DNA of 52,080 nucleotides from assembly GCA_012840015.1 (NCBI GenBank), contig DUMF01000003.1:1-52080 (forward strand). The letters run 5' to 3'. Under the pieces are notes generated by a model. It had not been told where the DNA came from and did not search any database. It saw only the letters and a program-made list of their open reading frames with translations. The stretch comes from Bacillota bacterium. Lineage in GTDB: Bacteria > Bacillota > Sulfobacillia > DUMF01. This document shows, piece by piece, positions 7,937 through 16,719 of this stretch; within the stretch, counting starts at the first letter, position 1, and each line of letters starts with the position of its first letter. A program made the translations under genes and the position numbers.

Positions 7937-8738
7937 GATAGCGTCTCTCACCTCACTGATCGACTACATAACACACCACCCCGAAGAAGGCATCCCTATC
8001 CCCGAAGAGCTCGGCGGAGGCTACTACTGGAAACTGGACGAATATCACTGGATTACATATGAAATGACCGGATCTGGGGTCAGGTTCACCGATATGCGTT
8101 TGCCAGGATCTTGCCCCTCTTCCCTCCCACACTCCGGACAATTGGCAGGAGTAGTACTTGCAGCCGGTCCAAAGACCGTGCATGGCCTGCCTACGGTGAT
8201 CGCCAGTGCCGACGGAGAACCCGCCGTAGTCAAGGTGGTGAAAAACTTACGTTCCAGCGGAGTACGCCACATCATCGTGGTGACCGGATACATGGCTGAG
8301 TCAGTACAGGATGCCATTTGCGATTGCCTTGGGAAGGAAATCGGTAGCGCCTATTGGTTACAGATCGTACAGAATAGTAAATACGCGCTCGGGCTCTATT
8401 CGTCTCTTCGAGCTGGGCTAAGGTTGGTCCCCCCTTACTTCGATGGCGTGCTCATGGCTTTCGGCGACCAACCGCAGGTATCTCCAACCGTGCTGAACCA
8501 CCTCACCCAAAGCTTCAGAGAAGGCGCGCGGATCGTCACACCGGCGTTTGCCGGAAGGCGTGGACACCCGATGCTCATCGGGAGAGAGTTCCTGCGTCAC
8601 TCCTTCTCCGACCGTCAACGCGGACCATCTTATCTGTTACGGAGATTCCGGAACTCAGTAAAAGACGTGGAAGTCTCCGACCCAAATATCTTGCGGAGCG
8701 TTCCGTCTCACGCACACACTACCCTGAAACAAGGGTAA
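7929..8738 (+). CDS. MocA/MobA-like nucleotidyltransferase with a RelE/ParE-like N-terminal segment
   Basis: About 269 residues in two parts. Residues 80-269 are a MobA-like NTP-transferase domain: GVVLAAG, VVTGYMAESV, SSLRAGLRL, MAFGDQPQVSP and RRGHPMLIGREF are hallmarks of the MocA group, which transfers a nucleotide to molybdopterin or other small molecules. The nucleotide loop is degenerate: LAAGPKTVHGLPT lacks the usual RMGxPK lysine motif. Residues 1-60 (LIDYITHHPEEGIPIPEEL, YYWKLDEYHWITYEM, VRFTDMRLPG) follow the helix then beta-hairpin pattern of RelE/ParE toxins. The first half is preceded by an overlapping antitoxin gene, which strengthens that reading but does not prove it. The ATG at 7929 overlaps the Phd-like stop. 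Confidence 0.7.
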   Translation: MPEIASLTSLIDYITHHPEEGIPIPEELGGGYYWKLDEYHWITYEMTGSGVRFTDMRLPGSCPSSLPHSGQLAGVVLAAGPKTVHGLPTVIASADGEPAVVKVVKNLRSSGVRHIIVVTGYMAESVQDAICDCLGKEIGSAYWLQIVQNSKYALGLYSSLRAGLRLVPPYFDGVLMAFGDQPQVSPTVLNHLTQSFREGARIVTPAFAGRRGHPMLIGREFLRHSFSDRQRGPSYLLRRFRNSVKDVEVSDPNILRSVPSHAHTTLKQG

Positions 8739-8751
8739 GGAGGGATCTTTC

Positions 8752-9312
8752 TTGAACGATATCAAACGAATGAGCGTCACCGAAATAGTAGAACTATCCG
8801 TTCTCGCCGTACTCAGCATGGTCACCAAACCCTACATACGTTCAGCCATTGCCCTATTCATGACAGGTCTTGCCGTCCCTGTAGGTGTTTTCGCAGGTGG
8901 CTTATATATGGCGTGGGTCGTGCTGGCGGGAGGTATATCCCAGACCAGGGGTACAACCGCCCTGTTTTGTACGCTGCAGGGGCTCTTAGCCCTGTTGCTA
9001 GGGATGAGCGGTGGACTTGGACCGTTCGTGTTGGTTTCGTACATCCTTCCCGGTCTTGCCCTCGAAGTGCTGTATGCGCTGGTTCCCCTTCAACCTAGGC
9101 CAGCCTGGCTGTGCACTCTGGCAGGTGGAATAGCAAACCTGACCGGGAGTACTCTCAACTCCATACTAATGTTTCAGCTCAAAGGCAAGATGCTCGCAAT
9201 CTGGGGGATTCCCTCCGCGTTAAGTGGCGCAGTCGGCGGCTACCTGGGCTATCTCGTCCTACGCAGGCTGGTTTCACTCGCGCTGAGGCACCCGGCGAGA
9301 GAACAGCACTAA
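8752..9312 (+). CDS. ECF transporter S-component-like membrane protein
   Basis: A 186-residue hydrophobic protein with five to six predicted membrane segments, for example VGVFAGGLYMAWVVLAGGI, ALFCTLQGLLALLLG and a C-terminal LSGAVGGYLGYLVLRRLV. Length, hydrophobicity and the AxSMVTKPYIRSA start resemble substrate-binding S-components of energy-coupling-factor vitamin and metal importers. No EcfA or EcfT gene is in the window, so it would have to share an ECF module encoded elsewhere. The start is a TTG behind AAGGAGGG with a 7-base spacer. The stop overlaps the next start (TAATG). The ligand is unknown. Confidence 0.65.
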   Translation: MNDIKRMSVTEIVELSVLAVLSMVTKPYIRSAIALFMTGLAVPVGVFAGGLYMAWVVLAGGISQTRGTTALFCTLQGLLALLLGMSGGLGPFVLVSYILPGLALEVLYALVPLQPRPAWLCTLAGGIANLTGSTLNSILMFQLKGKMLAIWGIPSALSGAVGGYLGYLVLRRLVSLALRHPAREQH

Positions 9313-9860
9313 TGAAGAACCTCTTTCTCACGGGAAAGCGTCATGTGGGCAAGACTACCCTGATTAGGGAAGTGATATCTTCCTGGAAAGGCCCTGTAGG
9401 TGGCTTCATGGTAGAGCGAAGGCGATACCCGGATGGCGCTTTCGCTTTTGACATCGTTGACATCATGACGTTCGAAAGAGCCCCCATCGCTTCCTCATAT
9501 GACGGCAATTGCTGGCTGGCGCAGCCTGGGGGTTTCGATTCCGTCGGAGTCCGCTCCATTGTAGGCGCTTTGGCAAATGCTACTCTTATTGTAATGGACG
9601 AGCTCGGCTTTTTTGAGTTGGAGGCCAAACGTTTTCAAGAAGCAGTCTTTGATGCGTTGTCCGGGAAGGTGCCCGTATTAGGAGTACTGAAGGCTGATTT
9701 GAACCCGTTCATCTCAGCAGTAAAGGAAAGGCCCGACGTGCTGCTAATAGAAGTTACGCGCGCCAACAGGGAAGAAATACGGCGCGATCTACGCCGTTGG
9801 GTCGAATTGTGGGGTGTGTGGAGTGTTCGAATGGGATCTGAAAAAGGCCGAATGGTATGA
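9312..9860 (+). CDS. THEP1-like nucleoside-triphosphatase (NTPase_1 family)
   Basis: A 182-residue P-loop NTPase. The Walker A is GKRHVGKTTL close to the N-terminus and the Walker B is LIVMDELGFFE, the pattern of the THEP1/NTPase_1 family, whose members hydrolyse several NTPs but have no firm cellular role. PVGGFMVERRRYPDGAFAFDIVDI matches the family's GFxTxExRxxGxRxGFxI segment. Translational coupling (TAATG) with the S-component gene and a 47-base overlap with the methyltransferase gene put it inside the same operon. An energising or regulatory role for the transporter is possible but speculative. Confidence 0.75.
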   Translation: MKNLFLTGKRHVGKTTLIREVISSWKGPVGGFMVERRRYPDGAFAFDIVDIMTFERAPIASSYDGNCWLAQPGGFDSVGVRSIVGALANATLIVMDELGFFELEAKRFQEAVFDALSGKVPVLGVLKADLNPFISAVKERPDVLLIEVTRANREEIRRDLRRWVELWGVWSVRMGSEKGRMV

Positions 9861-10527
9861 CCGGGCTCTGGAGAATTCGCAATATACGGCAGTATTCCTG
9901 CCTATCATCACGCAGCTGGTTCGTGGAGCTGAGACAGCATTGGATGTGTGTGCTGGAGTGGGCGCGTTCACGCTCCCCCTCGCTCGACTTGTACCGTCGG
10001 TCACCGCTATAGATTGCTCGGATGTCGCCATTCAGTATCTCCAAATCCGGGCTAAGCGTCACGGCCTGTCGAATATCACCTGCCTGAAAGTAGCGTGGGA
10101 AGATTTCAAAGGTGGCCCTTTCGACGTAATTCTGGCCGCTTATCCTGCCGATTGTGTCGTAGGTTCGGTTGAAGCACTAAGTAGACTGCACCGAATGGCG
10201 CTAAAGGCGGTCGCTTTGATCCTGCCGGTCACGAGAAAGCAGACCGACCCGCCTTCACGCCGCGTTGTTGCAGAAGATGTACGCGGTTATCTGGGGGACC
10301 TGGGGATCGAGCCATCTACAGCAGTTTTTGAATATGACTTCGGCCAACCCTTCCTCTCTCGATCCGAAGCGCGGGAATTCGTCGAGGCGTACGCTGGAAA
10401 ATCCTCCTCAAGCGGCCCTGCCTTGGAAGAGTGGTTAAACCGTTCACTGGTGCAGCGCGCCCAAGGATTTTATCTCCCCATTAAGCGCAAAAGCGCAATG
10501 GTCTGGTGGAAAGCCCGTCCCACATAA
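9814..10527 (+). CDS. Class I SAM-dependent methyltransferase
   Basis: A 237-residue protein with the SAM-binding motif I ALDVCAGVGAFTLPLA, an acidic motif II in VTAIDCSDVAIQYLQ, and a later FDVILAAYPADC stretch at the motif IV position. The fold is that of Rossmann-type small-molecule or protein methyltransferases. A C-terminal part of about 90 residues carries no motif I recognise. Its start (GTG at 9814 in the long reading, GTG at 9823 as an alternative) lies within the end of the NTPase gene, so the two are translated in a coupled fashion. The substrate is unknown. Confidence 0.75.
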   Translation: MCGVFEWDLKKAEWYDRALENSQYTAVFLPIITQLVRGAETALDVCAGVGAFTLPLARLVPSVTAIDCSDVAIQYLQIRAKRHGLSNITCLKVAWEDFKGGPFDVILAAYPADCVVGSVEALSRLHRMALKAVALILPVTRKQTDPPSRRVVAEDVRGYLGDLGIEPSTAVFEYDFGQPFLSRSEAREFVEAYAGKSSSSGPALEEWLNRSLVQRAQGFYLPIKRKSAMVWWKARPT

Positions 10528-10536
10528 GATGTATCT

Positions 10537-11742
10537 GTGACGGCTAGACGGCAAAACGCCTTCAACTATCTGGCTGCCGAGCTGATATCGGCGGCAGGGG
10601 CAGGCATTTCCTCAGTATTGTTTCCCCTGTTCCTTCTGGCAGGCGGTTTCAAAGAGGACTTCCTGGGCCTTCTCGCTTCCATAGGGAGTGGCATCGCGGG
10701 GCTCATGTCTCTGCCCGCCTCTTTGGTAGTCGCACGCCTCGGCTATCGTCGCTCCATATTGATCGGCATGGTGACAGGGGTCACAGTATCGTTCATCCAA
10801 GTGTTGTGGCCTACGAGCACCTGCCTGATCGCCACTCAGGTAATATCCGGGTGCTTCAGTTCACTCTCGCTTGTGATTCATTCTCCTTACCTCGTAGAGA
10901 ACGCCGGCGAAGAATGCGGTACCAGGATCCTCAGCCTCAGTATGGCGGGAGTTACGATCATAGGAACGGTTTTCAACATTGTGGGAGGGTGGTTACCAGC
11001 CCGTCTATCAGCTTTGACCGGCCTATTTCACCCGGACGACTTCGGCGCGTACCGGGCCGGTTTACTGGTTGCCTGCCTGATCAGCTCCATGTCCATCTTG
11101 CCTGCAGTCATGCTTAAAGAAGACCTGTCTCACCGTGTGGCCAGCCGCTTTCGGTTTGGCTGGGCCACCTACCCCTGGCTAACGCTAGCGAAAGTCACAG
11201 TGGTGTCGGTCTCGCTCGGATTCGGAGCGGGCCTATTCATGCCCTTCATGAACGTGTATTGGAAGACACGTTTCTCCTTGAACACCGAGTTGGTGGGTAT
11301 AATCTCCGCCGCGACAGCCGGGGCAGTAGGTCTGGGAGCCACCCTGGCTCCCGTAGCTGAGCGGAGGCTGGGGCTCAGGAAGGCTATTCCGATACTGACT
11401 GGGCTTTCGCTTTTTCCAATGTATGGGATGATCGGCTCTTCTAGCTTTCGGTCGGCAGCATGGTTATTCCTGACGAGAACCACGCTGGTGAATGCTACCA
11501 GCCCCTTGAGAATGAACCTCACTATGGAGGTGGTGGAAAGCGAACATCGGCCGCTGGCCGCTTCAGTGGAAAGCCTTGCCTGGAGCCTGGCGTGGGCTGC
11601 AGGAGCAGCATATGGAGGAAGGCTGATCCTAGCTGCCGGGTATTCCCTGTTGTTCAGATTGTCCGTGTGGGTGTATGCCTGGGCAACGCTCGCTTATCCA
11701 TTGTGCTTCGGATTGTATCCTCCTGGGGGTAGGGTAAAATAA
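10537..11742 (+). CDS. Major facilitator superfamily transporter
   Basis: A 401-residue, very hydrophobic protein with about 12 membrane segments and the MFS loop 2-3 pattern in VVARLGYRRSILIG. It starts with GTG at 10537, 9 bases after the methyltransferase stop, and closes the operon that begins with the Phd-like gene. Nothing in the sequence fixes the substrate; together with the S-component it gives the operon two potential transport functions, possibly import and export of related molecules. The next gene begins after a 70-base gap with its own strong ribosome binding site. Confidence 0.8.
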   Translation: MTARRQNAFNYLAAELISAAGAGISSVLFPLFLLAGGFKEDFLGLLASIGSGIAGLMSLPASLVVARLGYRRSILIGMVTGVTVSFIQVLWPTSTCLIATQVISGCFSSLSLVIHSPYLVENAGEECGTRILSLSMAGVTIIGTVFNIVGGWLPARLSALTGLFHPDDFGAYRAGLLVACLISSMSILPAVMLKEDLSHRVASRFRFGWATYPWLTLAKVTVVSVSLGFGAGLFMPFMNVYWKTRFSLNTELVGIISAATAGAVGLGATLAPVAERRLGLRKAIPILTGLSLFPMYGMIGSSSFRSAAWLFLTRTTLVNATSPLRMNLTMEVVESEHRPLAASVESLAWSLAWAAGAAYGGRLILAAGYSLLFRLSVWVYAWATLAYPLCFGLYPPGGRVK

Positions 11743-11812
11743 GCGCGGCAGGAGTTCTCTGGATACCCATCGAAGTTTAGTGCGCTTAGGTCTTAAAAGG
11801 AGGAATAGCTTC

Positions 11813-13078
11813 GTGTCAGACCTCACAGAAGTGCTCGCGGATGGCAAGCGCCGGCTAGTGGTATGGCCTACCCAAAAGTTCAAGACGCTCTTGCTCAGCG
11901 CTTTCTTGTACCGCCCTCTATCCAGGCCCTCTGCTACCCGCATTGCGTTGCTCAGCAAGCTTTTCAAGAGGGGTTGTGAGGGCTATCCCGGTACTAAAGA
12001 GCTCCAGATCCACTTAGACGAACTGTACGGCGCCAAGCTCACCACTGGTGTGCTCAAAGTGGGGGAAGAGGAAGCGCTATATGTGTCTCTGGAAATTCCA
12101 ATAGCGCCTGCGGACCGACCTAATGAGATCCACAGCTTGTTGGCAGAAGGCATGGACCTCTTGCAGCGGATCGTGAGAAGTCCTGTGCTGGCTGAAGAGC
12201 ACATCGCCCAGGAAACGGAGAACGTGCGGAAAGAGCTGGAGGACCTCAAGTCGGACAAAGAACGCTATGCAGTGATAAGGTGCATCCAGGAGATGTGTAA
12301 GGACGAGCCCTTCGGTATCTCCGAAATCGGGGATCTGGAGGACTTGAGACATACCACTCAGCAGGACGTGCAGAATGAGTTTGGTATCATCAAGGAACGG
12401 ACGCCGTTAGAGACGTATCTCGTGGGGCCCTTCGAGCAAGAGGTTGCCCGCGAGCTGTTCGAAAGAGCTTTCCCCCCTGGTATCCAAACGGAACAGCGTA
12501 TCTCACCCAGGCGTGTGACGCCGGCTGAGATTAGGCAAGTGGTTGAGCGAGACGACATCACTCAGGCAAAGTTGTGTATAGGGCTGAGAACCAACATTTG
12601 GCCCGGAGAACAGTTATACCCAGCCCTTACCATGTTCGACGGCATTCTGGGAGGATTCGTCCATTCCAAGTTGTTCCTCAACGTTAGAGAGCGAAGTAGC
12701 CTGGCCTATTATGCTAATTCATGGCTCAAGCCGTCCAAAGGCATCATGATGATCACCAGCGGAATAGACCCGGTAAACTACGAAAAGGCTCTAGGGATAA
12801 TACTTGAACAGCTGGAGCTTATGAAAAGAGGAGATATCAGTGAACAGGAGATGAATTGGACCAGATCGGGGATCGCCAACAGGTTGAAGACCGCTGCCGA
12901 TAGCGCGATGGCCCAGGTGCTCGCGGATGCAGAACTAAGGACCGCCAGCCTGGGTTGGACCCTGGAGCGCAGGCTCGAGATGCTGGAAGGAGTGACCCTT
13001 GACCAGGTAGTCGAGGTAGCCCAAGCAGTCAAGGTAGATACCGTTTACCTGCTCACCCCCAGAGGTGAAAACGCATGA
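11813..13078 (+). CDS. M16-family inactive peptidase subunit YfmF-like
   Basis: About 421 residues of the insulinase-like (M16) fold in two halves, related to B. subtilis YfmF/YmfF and AlbF-partner proteins. The HxxEH zinc motif is absent from the first half (LLSKLFKRGCEGYPGTKELQIHLDELYGA), as expected for the non-catalytic partner. RERSSLAYY near residue 295 is the conserved R-x-x-x-L-A-Y motif of the second domain. The GTG at 11813 is 9 bases after AAAAGGAGG and is preferred over the in-frame TTG/ATG at 11780. It overlaps yfmH by an ATGA junction. In B. subtilis the pair is linked to elongation factor P modification. Confidence 0.85.
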   Translation: MSDLTEVLADGKRRLVVWPTQKFKTLLLSAFLYRPLSRPSATRIALLSKLFKRGCEGYPGTKELQIHLDELYGAKLTTGVLKVGEEEALYVSLEIPIAPADRPNEIHSLLAEGMDLLQRIVRSPVLAEEHIAQETENVRKELEDLKSDKERYAVIRCIQEMCKDEPFGISEIGDLEDLRHTTQQDVQNEFGIIKERTPLETYLVGPFEQEVARELFERAFPPGIQTEQRISPRRVTPAEIRQVVERDDITQAKLCIGLRTNIWPGEQLYPALTMFDGILGGFVHSKLFLNVRERSSLAYYANSWLKPSKGIMMITSGIDPVNYEKALGIILEQLELMKRGDISEQEMNWTRSGIANRLKTAADSAMAQVLADAELRTASLGWTLERRLEMLEGVTLDQVVEVAQAVKVDTVYLLTPRGENA

Positions 13079-14352
13079 GAGAATTCAAGAGTGTGCGGCT
13101 GAACGAAATGGTCTACTGCTGGCATACCTCCACCGGCTTGGAAGTCCATTTCATCCCACGGCCGGGTTACAAGAAGGCTTATGCCAGCATAACCTTCCAT
13201 TTTGGGTCGAACGATCTCAGCTTCTCGTTGGATGGGAATGAAGTTCGCGTACCCCCGGGAACAGCTCATTTCTTAGAACACAAGCTGTTCGAAGAAGAAG
13301 ACGGGAACGCTTTGATGGAGTTCGCTGCCCTCGGAGCCAACGCCAATGCATATACCGATCACACTTTGACTTCCTACCTTTTCTCTACCACGCAGAACTT
13401 CGAGAAATGCTTAGCTACGTTACTGAGATTCGTGCAACACCCATACATAACACCCGAAAGCGTACAAAAAGAAAAGGGCATTATCGAACAGGAGCTCCGC
13501 ATGTACGACGATATGCCCGAGGTAATTCTTAATCGGCGGCTGCTGGAGTGCCTTTTTTGGGAGCACCCGGTCAAGATCGATATCGGGGGTAGCGTTGATT
13601 CCATCCAGGAGATAGAAACGAGTACCCTTTTGACCTGCCACAAGGCGTTTTACCACCCCGCAAACGCGATGCTGCTTGTGATCGGGGACTTCCAACCGGA
13701 CTGGGTAGAGAGGCTGGTAGGTGAAGGGATCGATGACGAGTCACCCTTCGCTGTCACCAGAAAGACTATCACCGAGCCGTCCCAGATAAAAGAGCACCGG
13801 AGGGATTCGCGAATGTCGGTAGGCATCCCCCTGTTGGCGGTAGCGTTTAAGGAGCAAGAGGCTCCTGCTAGCGCCAGGCTCGTCCTAGAGCACGAAGTAG
13901 CTACCAGGCTGGCCCTGGAAGTAACGCTTGGAAGAAGCAGCGACCTATATCAGGAATTATACCAGGAAGGGCTTATCGATGACACGTTCAATGCCGGCTA
14001 CGAGGCGCAGCCAGACTACGGTTTCAGCTATGTGGGATGTCGCTCGCGTGATCCTGAAAAACTGGCAGGCCGCCTTATCTCAGCTCTCACAGATTCGGCT
14101 GCGCGCTCGATAGAAGAGAAAGCAATTCTCAGGGCCAAGAAAAAGCTGATGGGCCAATTGATATCTCTTTTCAACTCTCCGGAAGGCCTGGCTCAGGTTT
14201 ATAACGAGTTGCATTTCAAAGGGGTAAGCATCTTCGACTACTTTGAGACATTGAACGAACTCCCGATAGAAAAAGTGCGCGAACGCGTAAAAGAACACTT
14301 CTCCAGAGAAAACTGTGCCGTTTCCATGGTCTTACCGGTACAGCATAGCTGA
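13075..14352 (+). CDS. M16-family zinc peptidase YfmH-like (catalytic partner)
   Basis: A 425-residue zinc metallopeptidase of the insulinase family. The inverted zinc motif HFLEHKLFE (residues 63-67 HxxEH) is intact, and the downstream glutamate of the family is supplied by QEKGIIEQELRMYDD. The second half has the usual non-catalytic M16 fold. The gene overlaps yfmF by 4 bases, so the two subunits are translated together. Known members form a pair of active and inactive subunits, which is exactly the layout seen here. A role in peptide processing or translation-factor modification is inferred from homologues only. Confidence 0.87.
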   Translation: MREFKSVRLNEMVYCWHTSTGLEVHFIPRPGYKKAYASITFHFGSNDLSFSLDGNEVRVPPGTAHFLEHKLFEEEDGNALMEFAALGANANAYTDHTLTSYLFSTTQNFEKCLATLLRFVQHPYITPESVQKEKGIIEQELRMYDDMPEVILNRRLLECLFWEHPVKIDIGGSVDSIQEIETSTLLTCHKAFYHPANAMLLVIGDFQPDWVERLVGEGIDDESPFAVTRKTITEPSQIKEHRRDSRMSVGIPLLAVAFKEQEAPASARLVLEHEVATRLALEVTLGRSSDLYQELYQEGLIDDTFNAGYEAQPDYGFSYVGCRSRDPEKLAGRLISALTDSAARSIEEKAILRAKKKLMGQLISLFNSPEGLAQVYNELHFKGVSIFDYFETLNELPIEKVRERVKEHFSRENCAVSMVLPVQHS

Positions 14353-14367
14353 AACCCCTTTGGAATA

Positions 14368-14386
14368 ACACTCATTAGAAGAGTGT
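14368..14386 (+). other. Small hairpin next to the ribosome binding site of the propeller-like gene
   Basis: ACACTC (14368-14373) and GAGTGT (14381-14386) form a 6-base stem with a 7-base loop, directly followed by the GGAGGAG binding site of the next gene. It could dampen or regulate translation, or be chance. Confidence 0.3.
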
Positions 14387-14398
14387 GGAGGAGTATTC

Positions 14399-15421
14399 AT
14401 GCGGAAGCATGCCCTGGTGGTCTTAGTCGGGCTCGCAACGGTTTTGGTTCTGGCTTTCGGATTACAGATCGAAGTGCTTACTGACTACGCTAAACACGAG
14501 TACTTCCTCGGCAACTGGGGTGCAGGCCAGGGAGAGTTCGGTTTAGTTACCGGTACCGACGGAAACACCTACGGACCGCTATGCTTTGCTGTAGGTGTGG
14601 ATGGCCGGGTGGTGGTACCGGACGTTGCCAATAAACGGCTAGTGGTGGTGAGCAGGAACAGCGACGGCACCATTTCCCATGCGAGCCTCAACCTATCCGG
14701 GAAAAAGCAAGTCACTAATATTGAAATCTTGGAGGACGGTTCTATCTGCTACGTGGGGGCTTCTCAAACAGCGCTAACAGTTATACCCCCGAACGGTGGT
14801 GAGAGAGAAATCTCCTTCCCCAAAGGAGCACTAGGGGACGTCTGCTCGGTGGACGCGATGTGGAGCTCGGGTGAGAACGTGTTGTGGGTACTAGATTCAC
14901 TGGTAACAGAATCGGGGCTCCAGAGAAGGTTGTGGCGGGTCGATGTCGCGTCCGGCAAAAGCATCCTTGCATTGAAAAGCGATACGCACGATCAGACTGC
15001 GGTCAGGACGGCTGTTCCCGGAAGGGATGGGAGTGCACTCGTCGAAGTAGGTATAGGTGCTCCATCCCAACGCCGAATCGTCGTTATAAACGCAGAGGCT
15101 AAACGAACCGCGGAATTGGTCCTACCAAATCTGGATGAATTCACTCAGGTAAGACTTCTGGGGGGCGATCGCCAGGGCTGCCTCTACTTTTACTGTGCGG
15201 GCGTAGACAAAACTCCTAGGATCCGAAAGGTCACTCAAGGAGGAGCTCTGGTTCGTGACTTCGTTCTGAACGGGCGAGCCCGCGAATTGATGCCCGTAGT
15301 GCTGAAAGTGTACCAGGACGGCAGTATCTACATGCTCGAACCCAGGAAGGAAGGCCTATACCTTTTAGTTCAAAATGCCGTCACTCGAAGAAGGGTTAGC
15401 TTGAGGAGGCTGAATGGATGA
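14399..15421 (+). CDS. Membrane-anchored extracytoplasmic protein, beta-propeller-like, function unknown
   Basis: A 340-residue protein with an N-terminal signal or anchor (MRKHALVVLVGLATVLVLAF) and no lipobox cysteine, so probably tethered outside the membrane. The rest repeats short beta-rich units of the kind found in NHL/YVTN propellers: FAVGVDGRVVVPDVANKRL, IEILEDGSICYVG, ENVLWVLDS, LKVYQDGSIYMLEP. The ATG follows GGAGGAG and the stop overlaps the hutI start (ATGA), so it belongs to the same transcript as the histidine-breakdown genes. I do not recognise a specific family. A sensor or scaffold role is conceivable but unsupported. Confidence 0.7.
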   Translation: MRKHALVVLVGLATVLVLAFGLQIEVLTDYAKHEYFLGNWGAGQGEFGLVTGTDGNTYGPLCFAVGVDGRVVVPDVANKRLVVVSRNSDGTISHASLNLSGKKQVTNIEILEDGSICYVGASQTALTVIPPNGGEREISFPKGALGDVCSVDAMWSSGENVLWVLDSLVTESGLQRRLWRVDVASGKSILALKSDTHDQTAVRTAVPGRDGSALVEVGIGAPSQRRIVVINAEAKRTAELVLPNLDEFTQVRLLGGDRQGCLYFYCAGVDKTPRIRKVTQGGALVRDFVLNGRARELMPVVLKVYQDGSIYMLEPRKEGLYLLVQNAVTRRRVSLRRLNG

Positions 15422-16719
15422 GTCGAGGCAGGCAACGCGCAGACCTCTTGATCAATCACGCTTCCACGCTTGTCACCATGTCCCCTTCCATCCCACACAC
15501 CGGCTCGATGATGTCTCAAGTGGCCGTGATCCGTGACGGAGCCGTTGCGGTTTCGGAAGGCCGCATAACGGCGGTCGGCAAAACCACCGAAGTCGAAGCC
15601 AGTGTGGAGATAGGGCCAAGCACCACCGTACTGGATGCTAATGGTAAGACGGTCACTCCGGGTCTCGTGGACCCACATACTCACCTGGTGTTCGGCGGTT
15701 GGAGGGCAGACGAATTTGGATGCCTTTTACGTGGTGTGCCCTACAAGCAGCTCCTGGCTGAAGGCAAGGGCATACAGCAAACAGTTCGGGCCACTAGGGA
15801 AGCCAGTTTCATGGCCCTGGTGGAGAAGGCCATGCCGGTGCTGGACTGGATGGTCAGATGGGGCGTGACTACCGTCGAAATCAAGAGCGGTTACGGTCTA
15901 GAGCTCGAGACCGAGCTAAAGCAGTTGAATGTGATCAGGCAGCTGATGCAAATGACTACTCTCGACCTCATTCCGACGTTCCTGGGCGCCCACGCAATCC
16001 CTCCTGAGTATAAAGATCGGCCCGATGAATACATTTCCTTTCTCGTAAATGTCATGCTGCCCCTTATCTCCGAAAGGCATCTTGCAGAGTTTGTGGATGT
16101 ATTCTGCGAACCCGGGGTTTTCACCCCCTCCCAGAGTGAGACCCTGCTGAAAGCAGCCAAAGATCAAGGCTTTGGGTTGAAGATCCACGCAGACGAGATG
16201 GAGAGCTCAGGTGGAGCAGAGCTGGCGGCCAGGCTGGGCGCTACTTCAGCGGATCACCTGATGGCAGCATCCGACGAGGGTCTAGACGCGATGGCTCGTG
16301 CAGGGGTGATCGCGGTAATACTACCGGGGACAAGCCTGGTGCTGCGAAAGCCTGCCGCAAACGCGCGCCGTATGATCGAAAAGGGGCTCGCCGTGGCCAT
16401 CGCCACGGACTTTAACCCGGGTAGCTGTCCCGTCCAGACATTGCCTCTGGTAATGTCTCTCGCTTGTCTGCTTTGCGGCATGACGCCCGAAGAGGCGCTT
16501 TGTGCCGCTACGATAAACGCCGCTTTCGCCTGTGGTCGCGGAAACGTGGTTGGTTCGTTGGAAGTAGGCAAACAAGCTGACATCGTGATATTTAACGCCC
16601 CAGACCTGAGCTACATCCCGTATCGAGTCGGGACGAACTTGGCGGAAGTCGTAATCAAGAAAGGCAAGATAGTCTCTCGATCTCAATTCAAGATGGGGGT
16701 GATCCAAGGTGTTGGCTGA
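15418..16719 (+). CDS. hutI: Imidazolonepropionase
   Basis: Third enzyme of histidine degradation: it opens 4-imidazolone-5-propionate to N-formimino-L-glutamate. The 433-residue product has the metal-binding VDPHTHLVFGGWRADEF (HxH), the substrate loop EIKSGYGLE, a later IHADEM histidine, SADHLMAASDEG, and ATDFNPGSCP, which carries the last metal-binding Asp. It starts 4 bases inside the preceding gene and overlaps the cyclodeaminase gene by 11 bases. No hutH (histidase) or hutU (urocanase) occurs in the window, so the pathway is only partly clustered here. Confidence 0.95.
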   Translation: MSRGRQRADLLINHASTLVTMSPSIPHTGSMMSQVAVIRDGAVAVSEGRITAVGKTTEVEASVEIGPSTTVLDANGKTVTPGLVDPHTHLVFGGWRADEFGCLLRGVPYKQLLAEGKGIQQTVRATREASFMALVEKAMPVLDWMVRWGVTTVEIKSGYGLELETELKQLNVIRQLMQMTTLDLIPTFLGAHAIPPEYKDRPDEYISFLVNVMLPLISERHLAEFVDVFCEPGVFTPSQSETLLKAAKDQGFGLKIHADEMESSGGAELAARLGATSADHLMAASDEGLDAMARAGVIAVILPGTSLVLRKPAANARRMIEKGLAVAIATDFNPGSCPVQTLPLVMSLACLLCGMTPEEALCAATINAAFACGRGNVVGSLEVGKQADIVIFNAPDLSYIPYRVGTNLAEVVIKKGKIVSRSQFKMGVIQGVG

